From assembly GCF_009811555.1 (NCBI RefSeq), contig NZ_BLIN01000002.1, positions 930,001 to 994,000 of the forward strand: a stretch of 64,000 bases of DNA, given 5' to 3'. A model generated the notes under the pieces. It saw only the letters and a list, made by a program, of their open reading frames with translations. It searched no databases and was not told the DNA's origin. The translations under genes were made by a program, and so were the position numbers. Of this stretch, positions 35,216 through 44,849 are shown in pieces; within the stretch, counting starts at the first letter, position 1; each line of letters starts with the position of its first letter. The stretch is from Streptomyces caniferus (GTDB taxonomy: Bacteria > Actinomycetota > Actinomycetes > Streptomycetales > Streptomycetaceae).

Positions 35216-36400
35216 CTAGGAGTTGCCCACCACGTCCTCCGGGAAGCTCAGCGACCGGCTGATCCACTGGAGCGCGGCGGGCAGTTCCCGCCGCCAGGTG
35301 GCGAAGTTGTGGCTGCCGTGGTCGAGGACGACCGAGTCCGCCGTCATCGGCGGCTTGACGGCGGCGAGGAAGGCGCGGGCCGCCGGGTAGTTCTTCTCGC
35401 CGGTACGGCTCGTGCCCACCAGGACGTTCACCTGCGGAGCGGGCAGATGCCGCAGACGCCACATCAGGTCGTGTTCCTGGCGGCGGCGGACCCGGTCCCG
35501 GCCCTCGCCGAAGAGGTTGCCGGTCGTGGGGTCGTTGCTGACCTTGTAGTCGGGCGAGAGGGCGGCCGCCGAGGTGTACGTACGGTCGTGCCGCATGGCG
35601 AGCTGGAGGGCGCAGCTGCCGCCCGAGGAGTACCCCAGCACGCCCCAGCCGCCGGGGTCGTGACCGACCCGGTAGCGCGAGCGCAGCGCGTCCGGCACAT
35701 CGCGGGCGAAGAAGGTCTCGGCCTGCGGGCCGCCCGGCACGTCGACGCACTGGGTGTCGCGCGGCGGCGCGATGGTGGGCCGCAGCATCACGATGACGGT
35801 CGGCTGCATCCGGCCCGCCCGGATCAGCTGGGCCGCGGTCTGCGGCAGCCGCAGATGCTGGCCCAGCAGGAAGGTGCCGCCCGGGTAGCCGCTGAGCGCG
35901 ACGACGACGGGGAACCGCTGGCGGGCGTACTGGGGCTGGAAGTACTGCGGCGGCAGATAGACGTACGCCGGGTCCACGGCCCGGGTCCGCTTCCCGACGA
36001 TCCGTACGGACTCGACCTTGCCCACCAGGGACGGCTCCCCCTTCGGCAGCCCGTGCACCTTGTCCAGCCCGTCCGCTCCCGAGGGCTGCACCAGGCCCTT
36101 CGACGGATCGCCCGCGGGCCCGGCCGTCCCCGCGTCCCCCCATTTGCCGACGGCGGCCGGCGCGTCGTCGTACAGGCCGAGCAGCTCGTGCCAGGAGGCG
36201 TAGAACTGGAAGTTGGCGTTCACCGCGAGCCCGAGGGCCGCCACGATGGTCAGCTGGGTCGCGGCGATCGACCCGAGCCGCCCCAGCAGCGCCCGCGGCC
36301 CGCCCCCCGCGAACCGCGGCCACAGCCAGAGCGTGAGCCCCACGCAGACCACGGCGACCGCGGCCACGGCGTAGAACAGCGAGCGGCTGGTCAGTCCCAT
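35216..36400 (-). CDS. Membrane-anchored esterase (alpha/beta hydrolase, antigen-85/Fes-like)
   Basis: A 394-residue protein. Two hydrophobic segments (8-28 and 45-62) anchor it, leaving the catalytic domain outside. The esterase domain includes YVYLPPQYFQPQYARQRFPV, LSGYPGG, the nucleophile elbow LGYSSGGSCALQLA with Ser in GYSSGG, and a late His in LDHGSHNFATW. The layout is that of the putative-esterase family that includes mycolyltransferases and enterobactin esterase. Streptomyces make no mycolic acids, so a lipid or siderophore ester is more likely. It converges on accA2. Confidence 0.82.
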   Translation of the reverse strand: MGLTSRSLFYAVAAVAVVCVGLTLWLWPRFAGGGPRALLGRLGSIAATQLTIVAALGLAVNANFQFYASWHELLGLYDDAPAAVGKWGDAGTAGPAGDPSKGLVQPSGADGLDKVHGLPKGEPSLVGKVESVRIVGKRTRAVDPAYVYLPPQYFQPQYARQRFPVVVALSGYPGGTFLLGQHLRLPQTAAQLIRAGRMQPTVIVMLRPTIAPPRDTQCVDVPGGPQAETFFARDVPDALRSRYRVGHDPGGWGVLGYSSGGSCALQLAMRHDRTYTSAAALSPDYKVSNDPTTGNLFGEGRDRVRRRQEHDLMWRLRHLPAPQVNVLVGTSRTGEKNYPAARAFLAAVKPPMTADSVVLDHGSHNFATWRRELPAALQWISRSLSFPEDVVGNS

Positions 36401-36750
36401 GACTCTTCCCCAGGTGTTCCGCGCCGCGACCCGCTCCCCCGGCGGCCCGTCACGGCGTCTTCCACAGCCTCCGGAAGACCCCGGAAGACCTCATTGCGCC
36501 TGGTTTGATGTCTTCTCCCGACGGGACGTTGCGGGCCCGGCGAGGAGTTCGGCCGCGCGACCACCGGGGTATGCCGGGGCTTCATGCCCGGTCCGCCGGA
36601 CGGACACCCGGCGGGCGGGCGGCACGGCCCGCGGACGCCCGGCCGGCCGTCCCGCCACACTCGTGCCCACCGCACCGGAGCACCTCCCGATGGCGCAATG
36701 GCATCCTGGAGCCACCGGGCCGCGACCGGCCGGGTCGAGGGAGGACGGCG
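36401..36750. promoter_or_regulatory. Divergent promoter region with 10-bp direct repeat
   Basis: These 350 bp lie between the esterase (leftward) and the TetR gene (rightward). CCGGAAGACC occurs twice in tandem at 36471-36480 and 36481-36490, with an inverted GTCTTC about 20 bases further on. A TetR operator at this place would control both genes. No gene is seen. Confidence 0.45.
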
Positions 36751-37440
36751 ATGGCGACCGAGACGGCAGGGCAGCGGCAGTCGACGCGGGGTCCGGTGGC
36801 ACCCGCACCGGCGCGGACGCCTGACGTGCGCCCCATGCGGGCCGATGCGCGCCGCAACTACGAGCGGCTGCTGACCGAGGCCCGTACGGCCTTCACCGAG
36901 CACGGCACGGACACCTCGCTGGAGGACATCGCCCGCCGCGCCGGGGTCGGCATCGGCACCCTCTACCGGCACTTCCCCAACCGGACCGCCCTGATGGGCG
37001 CGGTCTTCCAGGGGGAGGTGGACGCCCTGCTGGCACACGCCAGGGAGCTCGCCGACGCGCCGCAGCCGTGCGCCGCGCTGGTCGAATGGCTGCGCGCGAT
37101 CATCACCCACGCCAGCACCTACCGCGGGCTGTCGCGCGCGCTGATGACGGCGTCGGCGGACGACAGCTCGGGGATGGCGCGGTGCAGCGTGCCGATGCGG
37201 GAGGCCGGCGGCGCGCTGCTGACCCGCGCCCAGCAGGCCGGAGCCGTCCGCGCCGATGTGAGCATCAGCGATCTGATGCAGCTGACCAACGGCATCTCGC
37301 TGGCCGTCGAGGAGTCCCCGGACGACCCCCAGCTCGCCGACCGGCTGCTGACCCTCACCCTGAGCGGGCTGAAGGGCGGCGAGCGGAAGCGCCAGAGCGT
37401 GCCGGAGACCTCCCCGGAGAGGCCGCCCGCGGCCTCCTGA
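36751..37440 (+). CDS. TetR family transcriptional regulator
   Basis: ATG 36751 gives 229 residues with GGGAGGA 6 bases upstream; the longer frame from 36505 is unsupported. The HTH lies at about 31-80: ADARRNYERLLTEARTAFTE and then TSLEDIARRAGVGIGTLYRHFPNRTAL. The ligand domain has Cys residues but no recognisable specificity. It is divergent from the esterase gene, which is its most likely target. Confidence 0.88.
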   Translation: MATETAGQRQSTRGPVAPAPARTPDVRPMRADARRNYERLLTEARTAFTEHGTDTSLEDIARRAGVGIGTLYRHFPNRTALMGAVFQGEVDALLAHARELADAPQPCAALVEWLRAIITHASTYRGLSRALMTASADDSSGMARCSVPMREAGGALLTRAQQAGAVRADVSISDLMQLTNGISLAVEESPDDPQLADRLLTLTLSGLKGGERKRQSVPETSPERPPAAS

Positions 37441-37523
37441 CGCCGCGGAGCGCCGACGGGGCCCCGCGAGCGGGCCCCGGCGCCGGGGCGGCGCGCCCGG
37501 ACGGCGCGCCTCCGGCTCCGGGT

Positions 37524-38507
37524 TCAGCGCCGTCGTGGGGCCAGATCGGCGACCCGGCCGCCCGACGCCTCGGACAGCGGGGTGGCCGAGCGGAGCTGTG
37601 GTCCGCCGGCCCCGCCGCCGGGCGCATGGCTGCGCCGCTGGCCCGGCAGCGGGACGTCCCGCCGGGGGCCTCTGCGCTCTCCCGCGCCGTCCATCCCCGG
37701 CTGCCCCGGCCCGCGGCCCGCGCCCGAGCCGCCGGCGACGGCGATCTGCACGCCCTGATCGGCCAGGGCCTGCAGCTCCGTGGCGGCCCGGTCGTCGTGG
37801 CCCGGCGGCTCGTCGGTGACGAGCCGTGTGATCACGTCCGTCGGCACGGTCTGGAACATCGTGTCGGAGCCGAGCTTGGTGTGGTCGGCGAGCACCACCA
37901 CCTCCCCCGCCGCCTGCACCAGCGCCCGGTCGACGCTGGCGGAGAGCATGTTGGAGGTGGACAGCCCGCGCTCGGCGGTCAGACCGCTGCCCGACAGGAA
38001 GGCGCGGGAGACCCGCAGCCCCTGGAGGGACTGTTCGGCACCGCTGCCGACCAGCGCGTAGTTGGAGCCGCGCAGGGTGCCGCCGGTCATGACGACCTCG
38101 ACGCGGTTGGCATGGGCCAACGCCTGGGCGACCAGCAGGGAGTTGGTGACGACGGTCAGGCCGGGGACCCGGGCGAGCCGGCGGGCCAGCTCCTGGGTGG
38201 TCGTACCGGCACCGACGACGATGGCCTCGCCCTCTTCGACGAAGCCGGCCGCGAGATCGGCGATGGCCGTTTTCTCCGCGGTCGCTAGATGGGACTTCTG
38301 GGGGAATCCGGATTCGCGAGTAAAGCCTCCCGGCAGGACCGCACCGCCGTGTCGGCGGTCGAGCAGCCCCTCTGCCTCCAGCGCCCGCACGTCCCGCCGT
38401 ACGGTTACTTCGGAGGTCTGGACGACGCGGGCGAGCTCCCGGAGCGATACGGCTCCATTGGCGCGCACCATTTCAAGGATCAATTGGCGACGTTCTGCAG
38501 CGAACAC
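37524..38507 (-). CDS. DeoR family transcriptional regulator
   Basis: GTG 38507 gives 327 residues. The N-terminal DeoR HTH is intact (RRQLILEMVRANGAVSLREL and then VRRDVRALEAEGLL). The sugar-phosphate sensor domain shows VVGAGTTTQELARRL, VVTNSLLVAQAL, GGTLRGSNYALVG and LADHTKLG. The last 70 residues are a Gly/Pro/Arg-rich extension not usual for the family. DeoR-type proteins sense phosphosugars. Being a few kb from PNP, mutase and deoC genes, it is a candidate controller of the CTACGCGCGTAG sites, but such a palindrome is not proven to be a DeoR site. Confidence 0.88.
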   Translation of the reverse strand: MFAAERRQLILEMVRANGAVSLRELARVVQTSEVTVRRDVRALEAEGLLDRRHGGAVLPGGFTRESGFPQKSHLATAEKTAIADLAAGFVEEGEAIVVGAGTTTQELARRLARVPGLTVVTNSLLVAQALAHANRVEVVMTGGTLRGSNYALVGSGAEQSLQGLRVSRAFLSGSGLTAERGLSTSNMLSASVDRALVQAAGEVVVLADHTKLGSDTMFQTVPTDVITRLVTDEPPGHDDRAATELQALADQGVQIAVAGGSGAGRGPGQPGMDGAGERRGPRRDVPLPGQRRSHAPGGGAGGPQLRSATPLSEASGGRVADLAPRRR

Positions 38508-38810
38508 GAAACTGACAGTAACGCCAACGACCGTCTGTTTTCAGCAGGTTGCACCAATTAACGGAAGTTGTGCGCACCGCGGAGCGTGACGTGGTATGCG
38601 GTGTGCATATGTCGTGCGGATGTCGAACTGCCGGGCGGTGCGACCCGCTTGCCGCCTGGTCAGCCGCCGTGCGCGACCCGTACGGCGGCGGTCCGGCGGG
38701 GCGGGCCGGCCACCGGCCGATGCAGGGACGTTTCATCCCAAGTGCTCACCGGTGGCACAAACATTTCAATCGCCCGACCGCCCGCGGTGCGTTTATCGCC
38801 CGATGGCCGG
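38508..38810. other. Intergenic region upstream of the DeoR-type gene
   Basis: These 303 bp separate the stop of the LpdA-like gene from the DeoR-type start. A relatively A+T-rich stretch at 38508-38570 should hold the regulator promoter; GTTGCAC and GTTGTGC occur there as near direct repeats. No gene with a credible start and composition is seen. Confidence 0.5.
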
Positions 38811-40256
38811 TTACTCGCCGGCCGTCTTGCGGATGTGCAGCTGGCGGGCGACCTCGGCGATCGAACCGGACAGCGACGGGTAGACCGTGAAGGTGTTGGC
38901 GATCTGCTCGACGGTCAGATTGTTGTCGACCGCGATCGAGATCGGATGGATCAGCTCACTCGCGCGCGGGGAGACGACCACACCGCCGACGACGATGCCG
39001 GTGCCGGGGCGGCAGAACAGCTTCACGAAGCCGTCGCGGATGCCCTGCATCTTGGCCCGCGGGTTGCGCAGCAGCGGGAGCTTCACGACCCGGGCGTCGA
39101 TCCTGCCGCTGTCGACGTCGGCCTGGGAGTAGCCGACGGTGGCGATCTCCGGGTCGGTGAAGACGTTCGCGGAGACGGTCTTGAGGTTCAGCGGCGTGAC
39201 CGCGTCGCCGAGGAAGTGGTACATCGCGATCCGGCCCTGCATCGCGGCGACCGACGCCAGCGCGAAGATGCCGGTGCAGTCACCGGCCGCGTACACGCCC
39301 GGGGCGGTGGTGCGGGAGACCTTGTCGGTCCAGACGTGGCCGGACTCCTTGAGCTTGACGCCGGCCGCTTCCAGACCGATGCCCTCGGTGTTGGGGATGG
39401 AGCCGACCGCCATCAGGCAGTGCGTACCGGAGATCGTGCGGCCGTCGGCCAGGGTGACCTCGACGCGGTCGCCGACCCGTTTGGCGGACTGGGCCCGGGA
39501 GCGCGACATGACGTTCATGCCGCGGCGGCGGAAGACGTCCTCCAGGACGGCGGCCGCGTCCGGGTCCTCGCCCGGCAGCACGCGGTCACGGGAGGAGACG
39601 AGGGTGACGCGGGAGCCGAGCGCCTGGTAGGCGCCGGCGAACTCGGCACCGGTGACACCGGAGCCGACCACGATCAGCTCTTCGGGCAGCTCGTCGAGGT
39701 CGTAGACCTGCGTCCAGTTCAGGATCCGCTCGCCGTCGGGGAGCGCGTCGGGGATCTCGCGGGGGTGCGCGCCGGTGGCGATCAGCACCGCGTCGGCGAT
39801 CAGGCCCTCGGTCGTGCCGTCGGCGGCGGTGACCGTCACCTTGCGGGAGCCGTCCGGCGCCTGGCCCGGCTCCAGCCGGCCGCGACCGCGCATGACCCGG
39901 CCGCCGGCGCGGGTCACGGAGGCGGTGATGTCGTGCGACTGGGCGAGCGCGAGGCGCTTGACCCGTCGGTTGACCTTGCCGAGGTCGACGCCGACGACCC
40001 GGGCGGGCCGGTCGTTGTACGGGGTGTCGTCCTCGACGATGATGCCGAGCTCTTCGTACGACGAATCGAAGGTGGTCATCACCTCGGCCGTGGCGATCAG
40101 AGTCTTCGACGGCACGCAGTCGGTCAGCACCGACGCCCCGCCCAGACCGTCGCAGTCGACGACGGTCACCTCCGCGCCGAGAGAGGCGGCCACGAGGGCC
40201 GCTTCGTATCCGCCGGGTCCGCCACCGATGATCACGATCCGAGTCACGTACTCCAT
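38811..40256 (-). CDS. LpdA-like flavoprotein, NAD(P)H-quinone dehydrogenase type
   Basis: ATG 40256 gives 481 residues; the longer frame adds unsupported leader. FAD-binding GGGPGGYEAALVAASLG (11-27), NAD-binding GSGVTGAEFAGAYQALGS, and the second FAD motif YAAGDCTG are all present. At the redox-disulfide site the sequence is GGASVLTDCVPSK (39-51): the first Cys of the usual CxxxxC is Ser42 and only Cys47 remains. The C-terminal HPT/HxxxxE dyad is YPSLSGS. This matches the M. tuberculosis LpdA (Rv3303c) subgroup, which is not a true lipoamide dehydrogenase but reduces quinones. Confidence 0.85.
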   Translation of the reverse strand: MEYVTRIVIIGGGPGGYEAALVAASLGAEVTVVDCDGLGGASVLTDCVPSKTLIATAEVMTTFDSSYEELGIIVEDDTPYNDRPARVVGVDLGKVNRRVKRLALAQSHDITASVTRAGGRVMRGRGRLEPGQAPDGSRKVTVTAADGTTEGLIADAVLIATGAHPREIPDALPDGERILNWTQVYDLDELPEELIVVGSGVTGAEFAGAYQALGSRVTLVSSRDRVLPGEDPDAAAVLEDVFRRRGMNVMSRSRAQSAKRVGDRVEVTLADGRTISGTHCLMAVGSIPNTEGIGLEAAGVKLKESGHVWTDKVSRTTAPGVYAAGDCTGIFALASVAAMQGRIAMYHFLGDAVTPLNLKTVSANVFTDPEIATVGYSQADVDSGRIDARVVKLPLLRNPRAKMQGIRDGFVKLFCRPGTGIVVGGVVVSPRASELIHPISIAVDNNLTVEQIANTFTVYPSLSGSIAEVARQLHIRKTAGE

Positions 40257-40396
40257 TGTCCCGCACGCCCGTACGTCGCTCTCCCCCGGGGGCGGCCTGC
40301 GTCCCCCGCGGGCGATCGGGGCGCGCCCGGCCAGGCCTCTTGTGCGAACCTCCGCCACCACGAGCCCGGCGGGCATCCTCCCGTACCCTCGGAACC

Positions 40397-40834
40397 ATGT
40401 CGCTCTACGCCGCGTACGCCGGCAACCTCGACGCGCGGCTGATGTCCCGCCGCGCACCGCACTCGCCGCTGCGCGGCACGGGCTGGCTCAACGGCTGGCG
40501 GCTGACCTTCGGCGGCGAGCAGATGGGCTGGGAAGGCGCGCTGGCGACGATCGTCGAGGCCCCCGCCTCCCAGGTCTTCGTCGCCCTCTACGACATCGCG
40601 CCCATGGACGAGGAGTCCATGGACCGCTGGGAGGGCGTCGGCATGGACATCTACCGCCGGATGCGGGTGCGGGTGCACACGCTCGACGGCGACGAGGCCG
40701 CCTGGCTCTACGTCCTCAACGGCTACGAGGGCGGTCTGCCGTCCGCCCGCTATCTGGGCGAGATCGCGGACGCCGCGGAGTCGGCGGGCGCACCGCACGA
40801 CTATGTGATGGAGCTGCGCAAGCGGCCCTGCTGA
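40397..40834 (+). CDS. Gamma-glutamylcyclotransferase-fold protein
   Basis: ATG 40397 gives 145 residues. The start MSLYAAYAGNLDARLMSRRA is the GGCT signature (normally YGSN, here YAGN), and GTGWLNGWRLTFGG plus ATIVEAPASQVFVALYDIAP follow the fold. The expected acidic residue lies in the DEESMDRWEGV helix. The family contains gamma-glutamyl and glutathione-degrading cyclotransferases; the activity here is not certain. It is divergent from the LpdA-like gene and upstream of the PNP gene. Confidence 0.82.
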   Translation: MSLYAAYAGNLDARLMSRRAPHSPLRGTGWLNGWRLTFGGEQMGWEGALATIVEAPASQVFVALYDIAPMDEESMDRWEGVGMDIYRRMRVRVHTLDGDEAAWLYVLNGYEGGLPSARYLGEIADAAESAGAPHDYVMELRKRPC

Positions 40835-40953
40835 GCGGCGGCCGGGGTGGGCGCACGCCGGGCGCACCGCCGTACGGGTGCCGCGACGCGCCCGGGGCGA
40901 CACCTTTGGCAAAACCCACAAGACAACGATCCCGGTACCGTGAGCAGCGACAT

Positions 40954-40965
40954 CTACGCGCGTAG
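40954..40965. promoter_or_regulatory. CTACGCGCGTAG operator upstream of the PNP gene
   Basis: A perfect 12-bp palindrome that ends 25 bases before the GTG start at 40991. Identical copies precede deoC (44825-44836) and add (59692-59703). Confidence 0.75.
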
Positions 40966-40990
40966 GGGAATACCGGCTACCCTCGTCCGC

Positions 40991-41812
40991 GTGAACGCAT
41001 CTGTTACCCCGGACATCGCGCGCGACCCGCAGGGTGCCGCCGCCGACGCCGCCGCCCGTCTGCGCGAGCTGACCGGCGCCGAAACCCACGACGTGGCCCT
41101 GGTGATGGGCTCCGGCTGGGCGCCGGCAGCCGAGGCCCTGGGCGCGCCCGAGCACGAATTTTCCGTCACCGAGCTGCCCGGCTTCCCGCCGCCGGCCGTC
41201 GCAGGACACGGCGGCACGATCCGCTCGTACCGGGTCGGCGAGAAGCGGGCGCTGGTCTTCCTGGGCCGTACGCACTACTACGAGGGCCGCGGTGTCGCCG
41301 CGGTCGCGCACGGCGTCCGTACCGCCGTCGCGGCCGGCTGCAAGACCATCGTGCTCACCAACGGGTGCGGCGGTCTGCGCGAGGGCATGCGCCCCGGCCA
41401 GCCGGTCCTCATCAGCGACCACCTCAACCTGACCGCCACCTCCCCGATCGTCGGCGCGAACTTCGTCGACCTGACGGACCTGTACTCGCCGCGGCTGCGC
41501 GCGCTGTGCAAGGAGGTCGACCCGAGCCTGGAGGAGGGCGTCTACGCCCAGTTCCCCGGCCCGCACTACGAGACCCCGGCCGAGATCAAGATGATCCGGA
41601 CGCTGGGCGCCGACCTGGTCGGGATGTCCACGGTCCTGGAGGCCATCGCGGCGCGCGAGGCCGGCGCCGAGGTGCTCGGTCTGTCGCTGGTGACGAACCT
41701 CGCCGCCGGCATGACGGGCGAGCCGCTCAACCACGAAGAGGTGCTGCAGGCCGGCCGCGACTCCGCGACCCGGATGGGCAGCCTGCTCGCCCAGGTGCTC
41801 GGCAAGCTCTGA
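40991..41812 (+). CDS. Purine-nucleoside phosphorylase
   Basis: GTG 40991 gives 273 residues, normal for the trimeric PNP family. Motifs: [12 protein letters not shown] (phosphate loop), [40 protein letters not shown] and the purine-site GMSTVLEA. It splits (deoxy)inosine or guanosine with phosphate to a purine base and (deoxy)ribose-1-phosphate. The longer frame from 40847 reaches over the operator and is unlikely. The operator CTACGCGCGTAG immediately upstream links it to deoC and add. Confidence 0.93.
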   Translation: MNASVTPDIARDPQGAAADAAARLRELTGAETHDVALVMGSGWAPAAEALGAPEHEFSVTELPGFPPPAVAGHGGTIRSYRVGEKRALVFLGRTHYYEGRGVAAVAHGVRTAVAAGCKTIVLTNGCGGLREGMRPGQPVLISDHLNLTATSPIVGANFVDLTDLYSPRLRALCKEVDPSLEEGVYAQFPGPHYETPAEIKMIRTLGADLVGMSTVLEAIAAREAGAEVLGLSLVTNLAAGMTGEPLNHEEVLQAGRDSATRMGSLLAQVLGKL

Positions 41813-42114
41813 GGCACCCCGGCACCCCGGCGCCCCGCGCGCCGGGCCCAGCACGAGGACGGGCGACGGCCACGGCGGGTGCGTGCCACCCGCCGGGCCG
41901 TCCCGCCGCCGTCCCCACCGCACCGGCCGGGCCGCCGAACGGTCCGTCCCCACCGCGCGGCGCCGCCGTCCCCCGCACGCTGCCATCCAGCGGCATTGGC
42001 CGGTTCTGCGGCTCCCCTCATGCGCGCAATGGGTATGCGTGACGAGCCGGGAGGGGTCTCCCCCGGCAGCCGTCCCAGCGCGCCCCCACCCGCATCCACC
42101 GTCAGGAGCATCAC
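41813..42114. other. Gap between PNP and phosphosugar mutase genes
   Basis: 302 bp. CGGCGGGT (41873-41880) and ACCCGCCG (41888-41895) form an 8-bp hairpin that may end the PNP transcript. No CTACGCGCGTAG site occurs here. The last 120 bp before GTG 42115 are somewhat less G+C rich and may hold the mutase promoter. No gene is seen. Confidence 0.5.
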
Positions 42115-43797
42115 GTGGCTACCGATCCCGCGGAGCTGATCAACCGGGCCCAGGCATGGCTGGCCGAGGACCCCGACCCGGAGACCCGGGAAGAGCTGTC
42201 CAAGCTCATCGCGGCCGAGGAGACCGACGAGCTGGCCGCCCGGTTCGCCGGCACCCTCCAGTTCGGCACCGCCGGGCTGCGCGGGGAGCTGGGCGCGGGC
42301 CCGATGCGGATGAACCGCTCCGTGGTCATCCGGGCGGCGGCCGGTCTCGCCGGGTACCTCAAGGCGCAGGGCGACGGCGCGGGGCTGGTCGTCATCGGCT
42401 ACGACGCCCGCCACAAGAGCGCCGACTTCGCCCGCGACACGGCGGCCGTGATGGTCGGCGCCGGCCTGCGCGCCGCGGTGCTGCCGCGCCCGCTGCCCAC
42501 CCCGGTCCTGGCCTTCGCGATCCGGCATCTGGGCGCGGTGGCCGGGGTCGAGGTCACCGCCAGCCACAACCCGCCGCGCGACAACGGCTACAAGGTCTAC
42601 CTGGGCGACGGTTCGCAGATCGTGCCGCCCGCGGACGGCGAGATCGCCGACCAGATCGCCGCGGTCGGCCCGCTGGCCGGCGTACCGCGCCCGGAGGCCG
42701 GCTGGGAGACCCTCGACGAGGCCGTCCTGAACGCCTACCTGGCGCGTACGGACGCGGTGCTGACGCCAGGCTCGCCCCGGGACACGAAGGTCGTCTACAC
42801 GCCGATGCACGGCGTCGGCCGGGACACCCTCGTCGCCGCCTTCGCCCGCGCCGGATTCCCGGCCCCGACCGTCGTCGCGGAGCAGGCCGAGCCCGACCCG
42901 GACTTCCCCACGGTCGCCTTCCCCAACCCGGAGGAGCCGGGCGCGATGGACCTCGCGTTCGCCACCGCCCGCGCGCAGGGCGCTTCCGGCGTCGACATCG
43001 TGATCGCCAACGACCCCGACGCGGACCGCTGCGCCGTCGCCGTCCCCGACCCCGCCGCGCCGGACGGCTGGCGGATGCTGCGCGGCGACGAGGTCGGCGC
43101 CCTGCTCGCCTCCCACCTGGTGAGCAAGCGCGCGACCGGCACCTTCGCGACGACCATCGTCTCGTCCCAGCTGATGTCCCGTATCGCGGCCGGCGCGTCG
43201 CTCCCGTACGAGGAGACGCTGACCGGCTTCAAGTGGCTGGCGCGGGTGGACGGCCTGCGGTACGCCTTCGAGGAGGCGCTCGGCTACTGCGTCGACCCGG
43301 AGGGCGTGCGCGACAAGGACGGCATCACCGCGGCCCTGCTGATCACCGAGCTGGCCGCCGAGCTCAAGCAGGCCGGGCGCACCCTCACCGACCTGCTCGA
43401 CGACCTGGCGCTGGAATGCGGGCTGCACGCCACCGACCAGCTCTCGGTCCGGGTCGAGGACCTGTCGCTGATCGCCGATGCGATGCGCAGGCTGCGCGAG
43501 CAGCCGCCGACCGTGCTGGCGGGCCTGGCCGTGACCCGGGCCGACGACCTGAACCGGGGCACGGAGACGCTGCCGCCGACCGACGGTCTGCGCTACTACC
43601 TCTCCGGCTCGCCGGAGGCCGGCATCGAGGCCGCCCGCGTGGTGGTCCGTCCCAGCGGCACCGAGCCGAAGCTCAAGTGCTACCTGGAGGTCGTGGTCCC
43701 GGTGGCCGCCGCCGAGGCGCTGCCCGGGGCCCGGACGAAGGCGGCCGCGACGCTGGCCGCCCTGAAGCGTGATCTGGCGGCCGCGGCCGGGATCTGA
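42115..43797 (+). CDS. Phospho-sugar mutase (phosphomannomutase/phosphoglucomutase family)
   Basis: GTG 42115 gives 560 residues with AGGAG 7 bases upstream. The phosphoserine loop is TASHNPPRDNGYK with Ser150. The metal loop NDPDADR has Asp299, Asp301 and Asp303. The sugar loop around GDEVGALLA and the phosphate loop RPSGTEPKLKCYLE are intact. The 560-residue length and its place between PNP and deoC resemble the mutases that act as phosphopentomutase in other bacteria, so conversion of (deoxy)ribose-1-P to the 5-P is a reasonable proposal next to a hexose-phosphate role. Confidence 0.9.
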   Translation: MATDPAELINRAQAWLAEDPDPETREELSKLIAAEETDELAARFAGTLQFGTAGLRGELGAGPMRMNRSVVIRAAAGLAGYLKAQGDGAGLVVIGYDARHKSADFARDTAAVMVGAGLRAAVLPRPLPTPVLAFAIRHLGAVAGVEVTASHNPPRDNGYKVYLGDGSQIVPPADGEIADQIAAVGPLAGVPRPEAGWETLDEAVLNAYLARTDAVLTPGSPRDTKVVYTPMHGVGRDTLVAAFARAGFPAPTVVAEQAEPDPDFPTVAFPNPEEPGAMDLAFATARAQGASGVDIVIANDPDADRCAVAVPDPAAPDGWRMLRGDEVGALLASHLVSKRATGTFATTIVSSQLMSRIAAGASLPYEETLTGFKWLARVDGLRYAFEEALGYCVDPEGVRDKDGITAALLITELAAELKQAGRTLTDLLDDLALECGLHATDQLSVRVEDLSLIADAMRRLREQPPTVLAGLAVTRADDLNRGTETLPPTDGLRYYLSGSPEAGIEAARVVVRPSGTEPKLKCYLEVVVPVAAAEALPGARTKAAATLAALKRDLAAAAGI

Positions 43798-44007
43798 GAG
43801 GCCGGGTGACGGGGCGCCGGCGGCGCCCCGGCCGGCGGGCCGGGTGGCACCGGTCCGTCGGCACCTGCCGGTCGGCCTCCGCCGGCCGACACTTGCGGAC
43901 CGGCACCGGCCGGCCGTCGCCCGCCCGTCGGCAGCGACCGCCGAGGCGCACCGCGCGCCCCGAGCCGGGCCCCCGCCGCCGCAGGGTTCCCACGGCCCCG
44001 CAACGCC

Positions 44008-44643
44008 CTACAGCGCCACCATCACGGCCAGCCCGACCGCACCCACCGCCATCGGCGCGAGGATCGCGTACGACCAGCGCACCACCGGCTCGCCCTGGGC
44101 ACTCTCGCGGGCCGCGGCGCGCTCCTTGACCTCACGGAGCTCTTCGAGGGCCTGGTCGGCCACGGCCCGCGTCACCGAACCGTCCTCGCCGGCATGGGCC
44201 TGCGGTCCGAACCGGGGCCCGGATGCGGCCCCGCGCTGCGCCTGGCGACTGGCCTTCTTGCGCTGCCGCAGCGAGACCGGAATCGCCCACAGCTGGTACG
44301 TCGTGCCCGCAGCGGTGACCACCTCCGTGGAGAACGCCGCGCGCAGCGTCTCCACCGCGCTCCACGGCAGCGTGACCGTACGGAACGGATTGCGCACCGT
44401 CAGCCGGTCCTCGCCCGCCCGCACCAGCGGCCGCAGGGTGTAGGCGACCACCAGCGGCACGCCGAGGAGCAGCGCGAACACCGCCATGAGCTTGGTGTGT
44501 GCGACGCCCCGCAGCAGCGCGTCGCCGCCGAGCCAGCCGCCGAGCAGGAGGAGCAGCACGCCGCCCGCGAGGGCCGCGGGCGAGCGGTAGCTGCGCTCCG
44601 CGTACTGCTGCTGGGGCGGGGTGGACCGGTCCTGACTCGTCAT
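44008..44643 (-). CDS. PH domain-containing membrane protein
   Basis: ATG 44643 gives 211 residues. Two membrane helices (about 25-45 and 50-70), then a bacterial PH-like domain (GEDRLTVRNPFRTVTLPWSAVETLRAAFS ... TYQLWAIPVSLRQRKKASR), a charged helix, and a C-terminal membrane segment (SYAILAPMAVGAVGLAVMVA). Actinobacterial proteins of this plan are common and uncharacterised. It is divergent from deoC with about 200 bp between. Confidence 0.78.
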   Translation of the reverse strand: MTSQDRSTPPQQQYAERSYRSPAALAGGVLLLLLGGWLGGDALLRGVAHTKLMAVFALLLGVPLVVAYTLRPLVRAGEDRLTVRNPFRTVTLPWSAVETLRAAFSTEVVTAAGTTYQLWAIPVSLRQRKKASRQAQRGAASGPRFGPQAHAGEDGSVTRAVADQALEELREVKERAAARESAQGEPVVRWSYAILAPMAVGAVGLAVMVAL

Positions 44644-44824
44644 GCCGCCGATTCTGCCCGACCGTCCGGATGCCGGACATTGCGTTACGGCATCATTCGT
44701 GCGCGGGGAGGGAAGCGGCCGCGACCCGGATACGGCCGCGTCCGGCGCCCGGGACCGGGCATGTTGTCCCATCGGCGCCCTCCCACCCGGCCGGATTCGG
44801 ACGGCCGGAGGGGATGACATGGTG

Positions 44825-44836
44825 CTACGCGCGTAG
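44825..44836. promoter_or_regulatory. CTACGCGCGTAG operator upstream of deoC
   Basis: A perfect 12-bp palindrome 13 bases before GTG 44850. The adjoining TAGATATGCT could be a -10 region, so a bound protein would cover the promoter. Identical to the sites before the PNP and add genes. Confidence 0.78.
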
Positions 44837-44849
44837 ATATGCTCCCCTC

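Noticed and set aside
33336..36323. Minus-strand open frame of 995 residues
   Set aside because: It is antisense to accA2 and out of frame with the esterase. The composition is Asp/Gly/Arg-rich and featureless.
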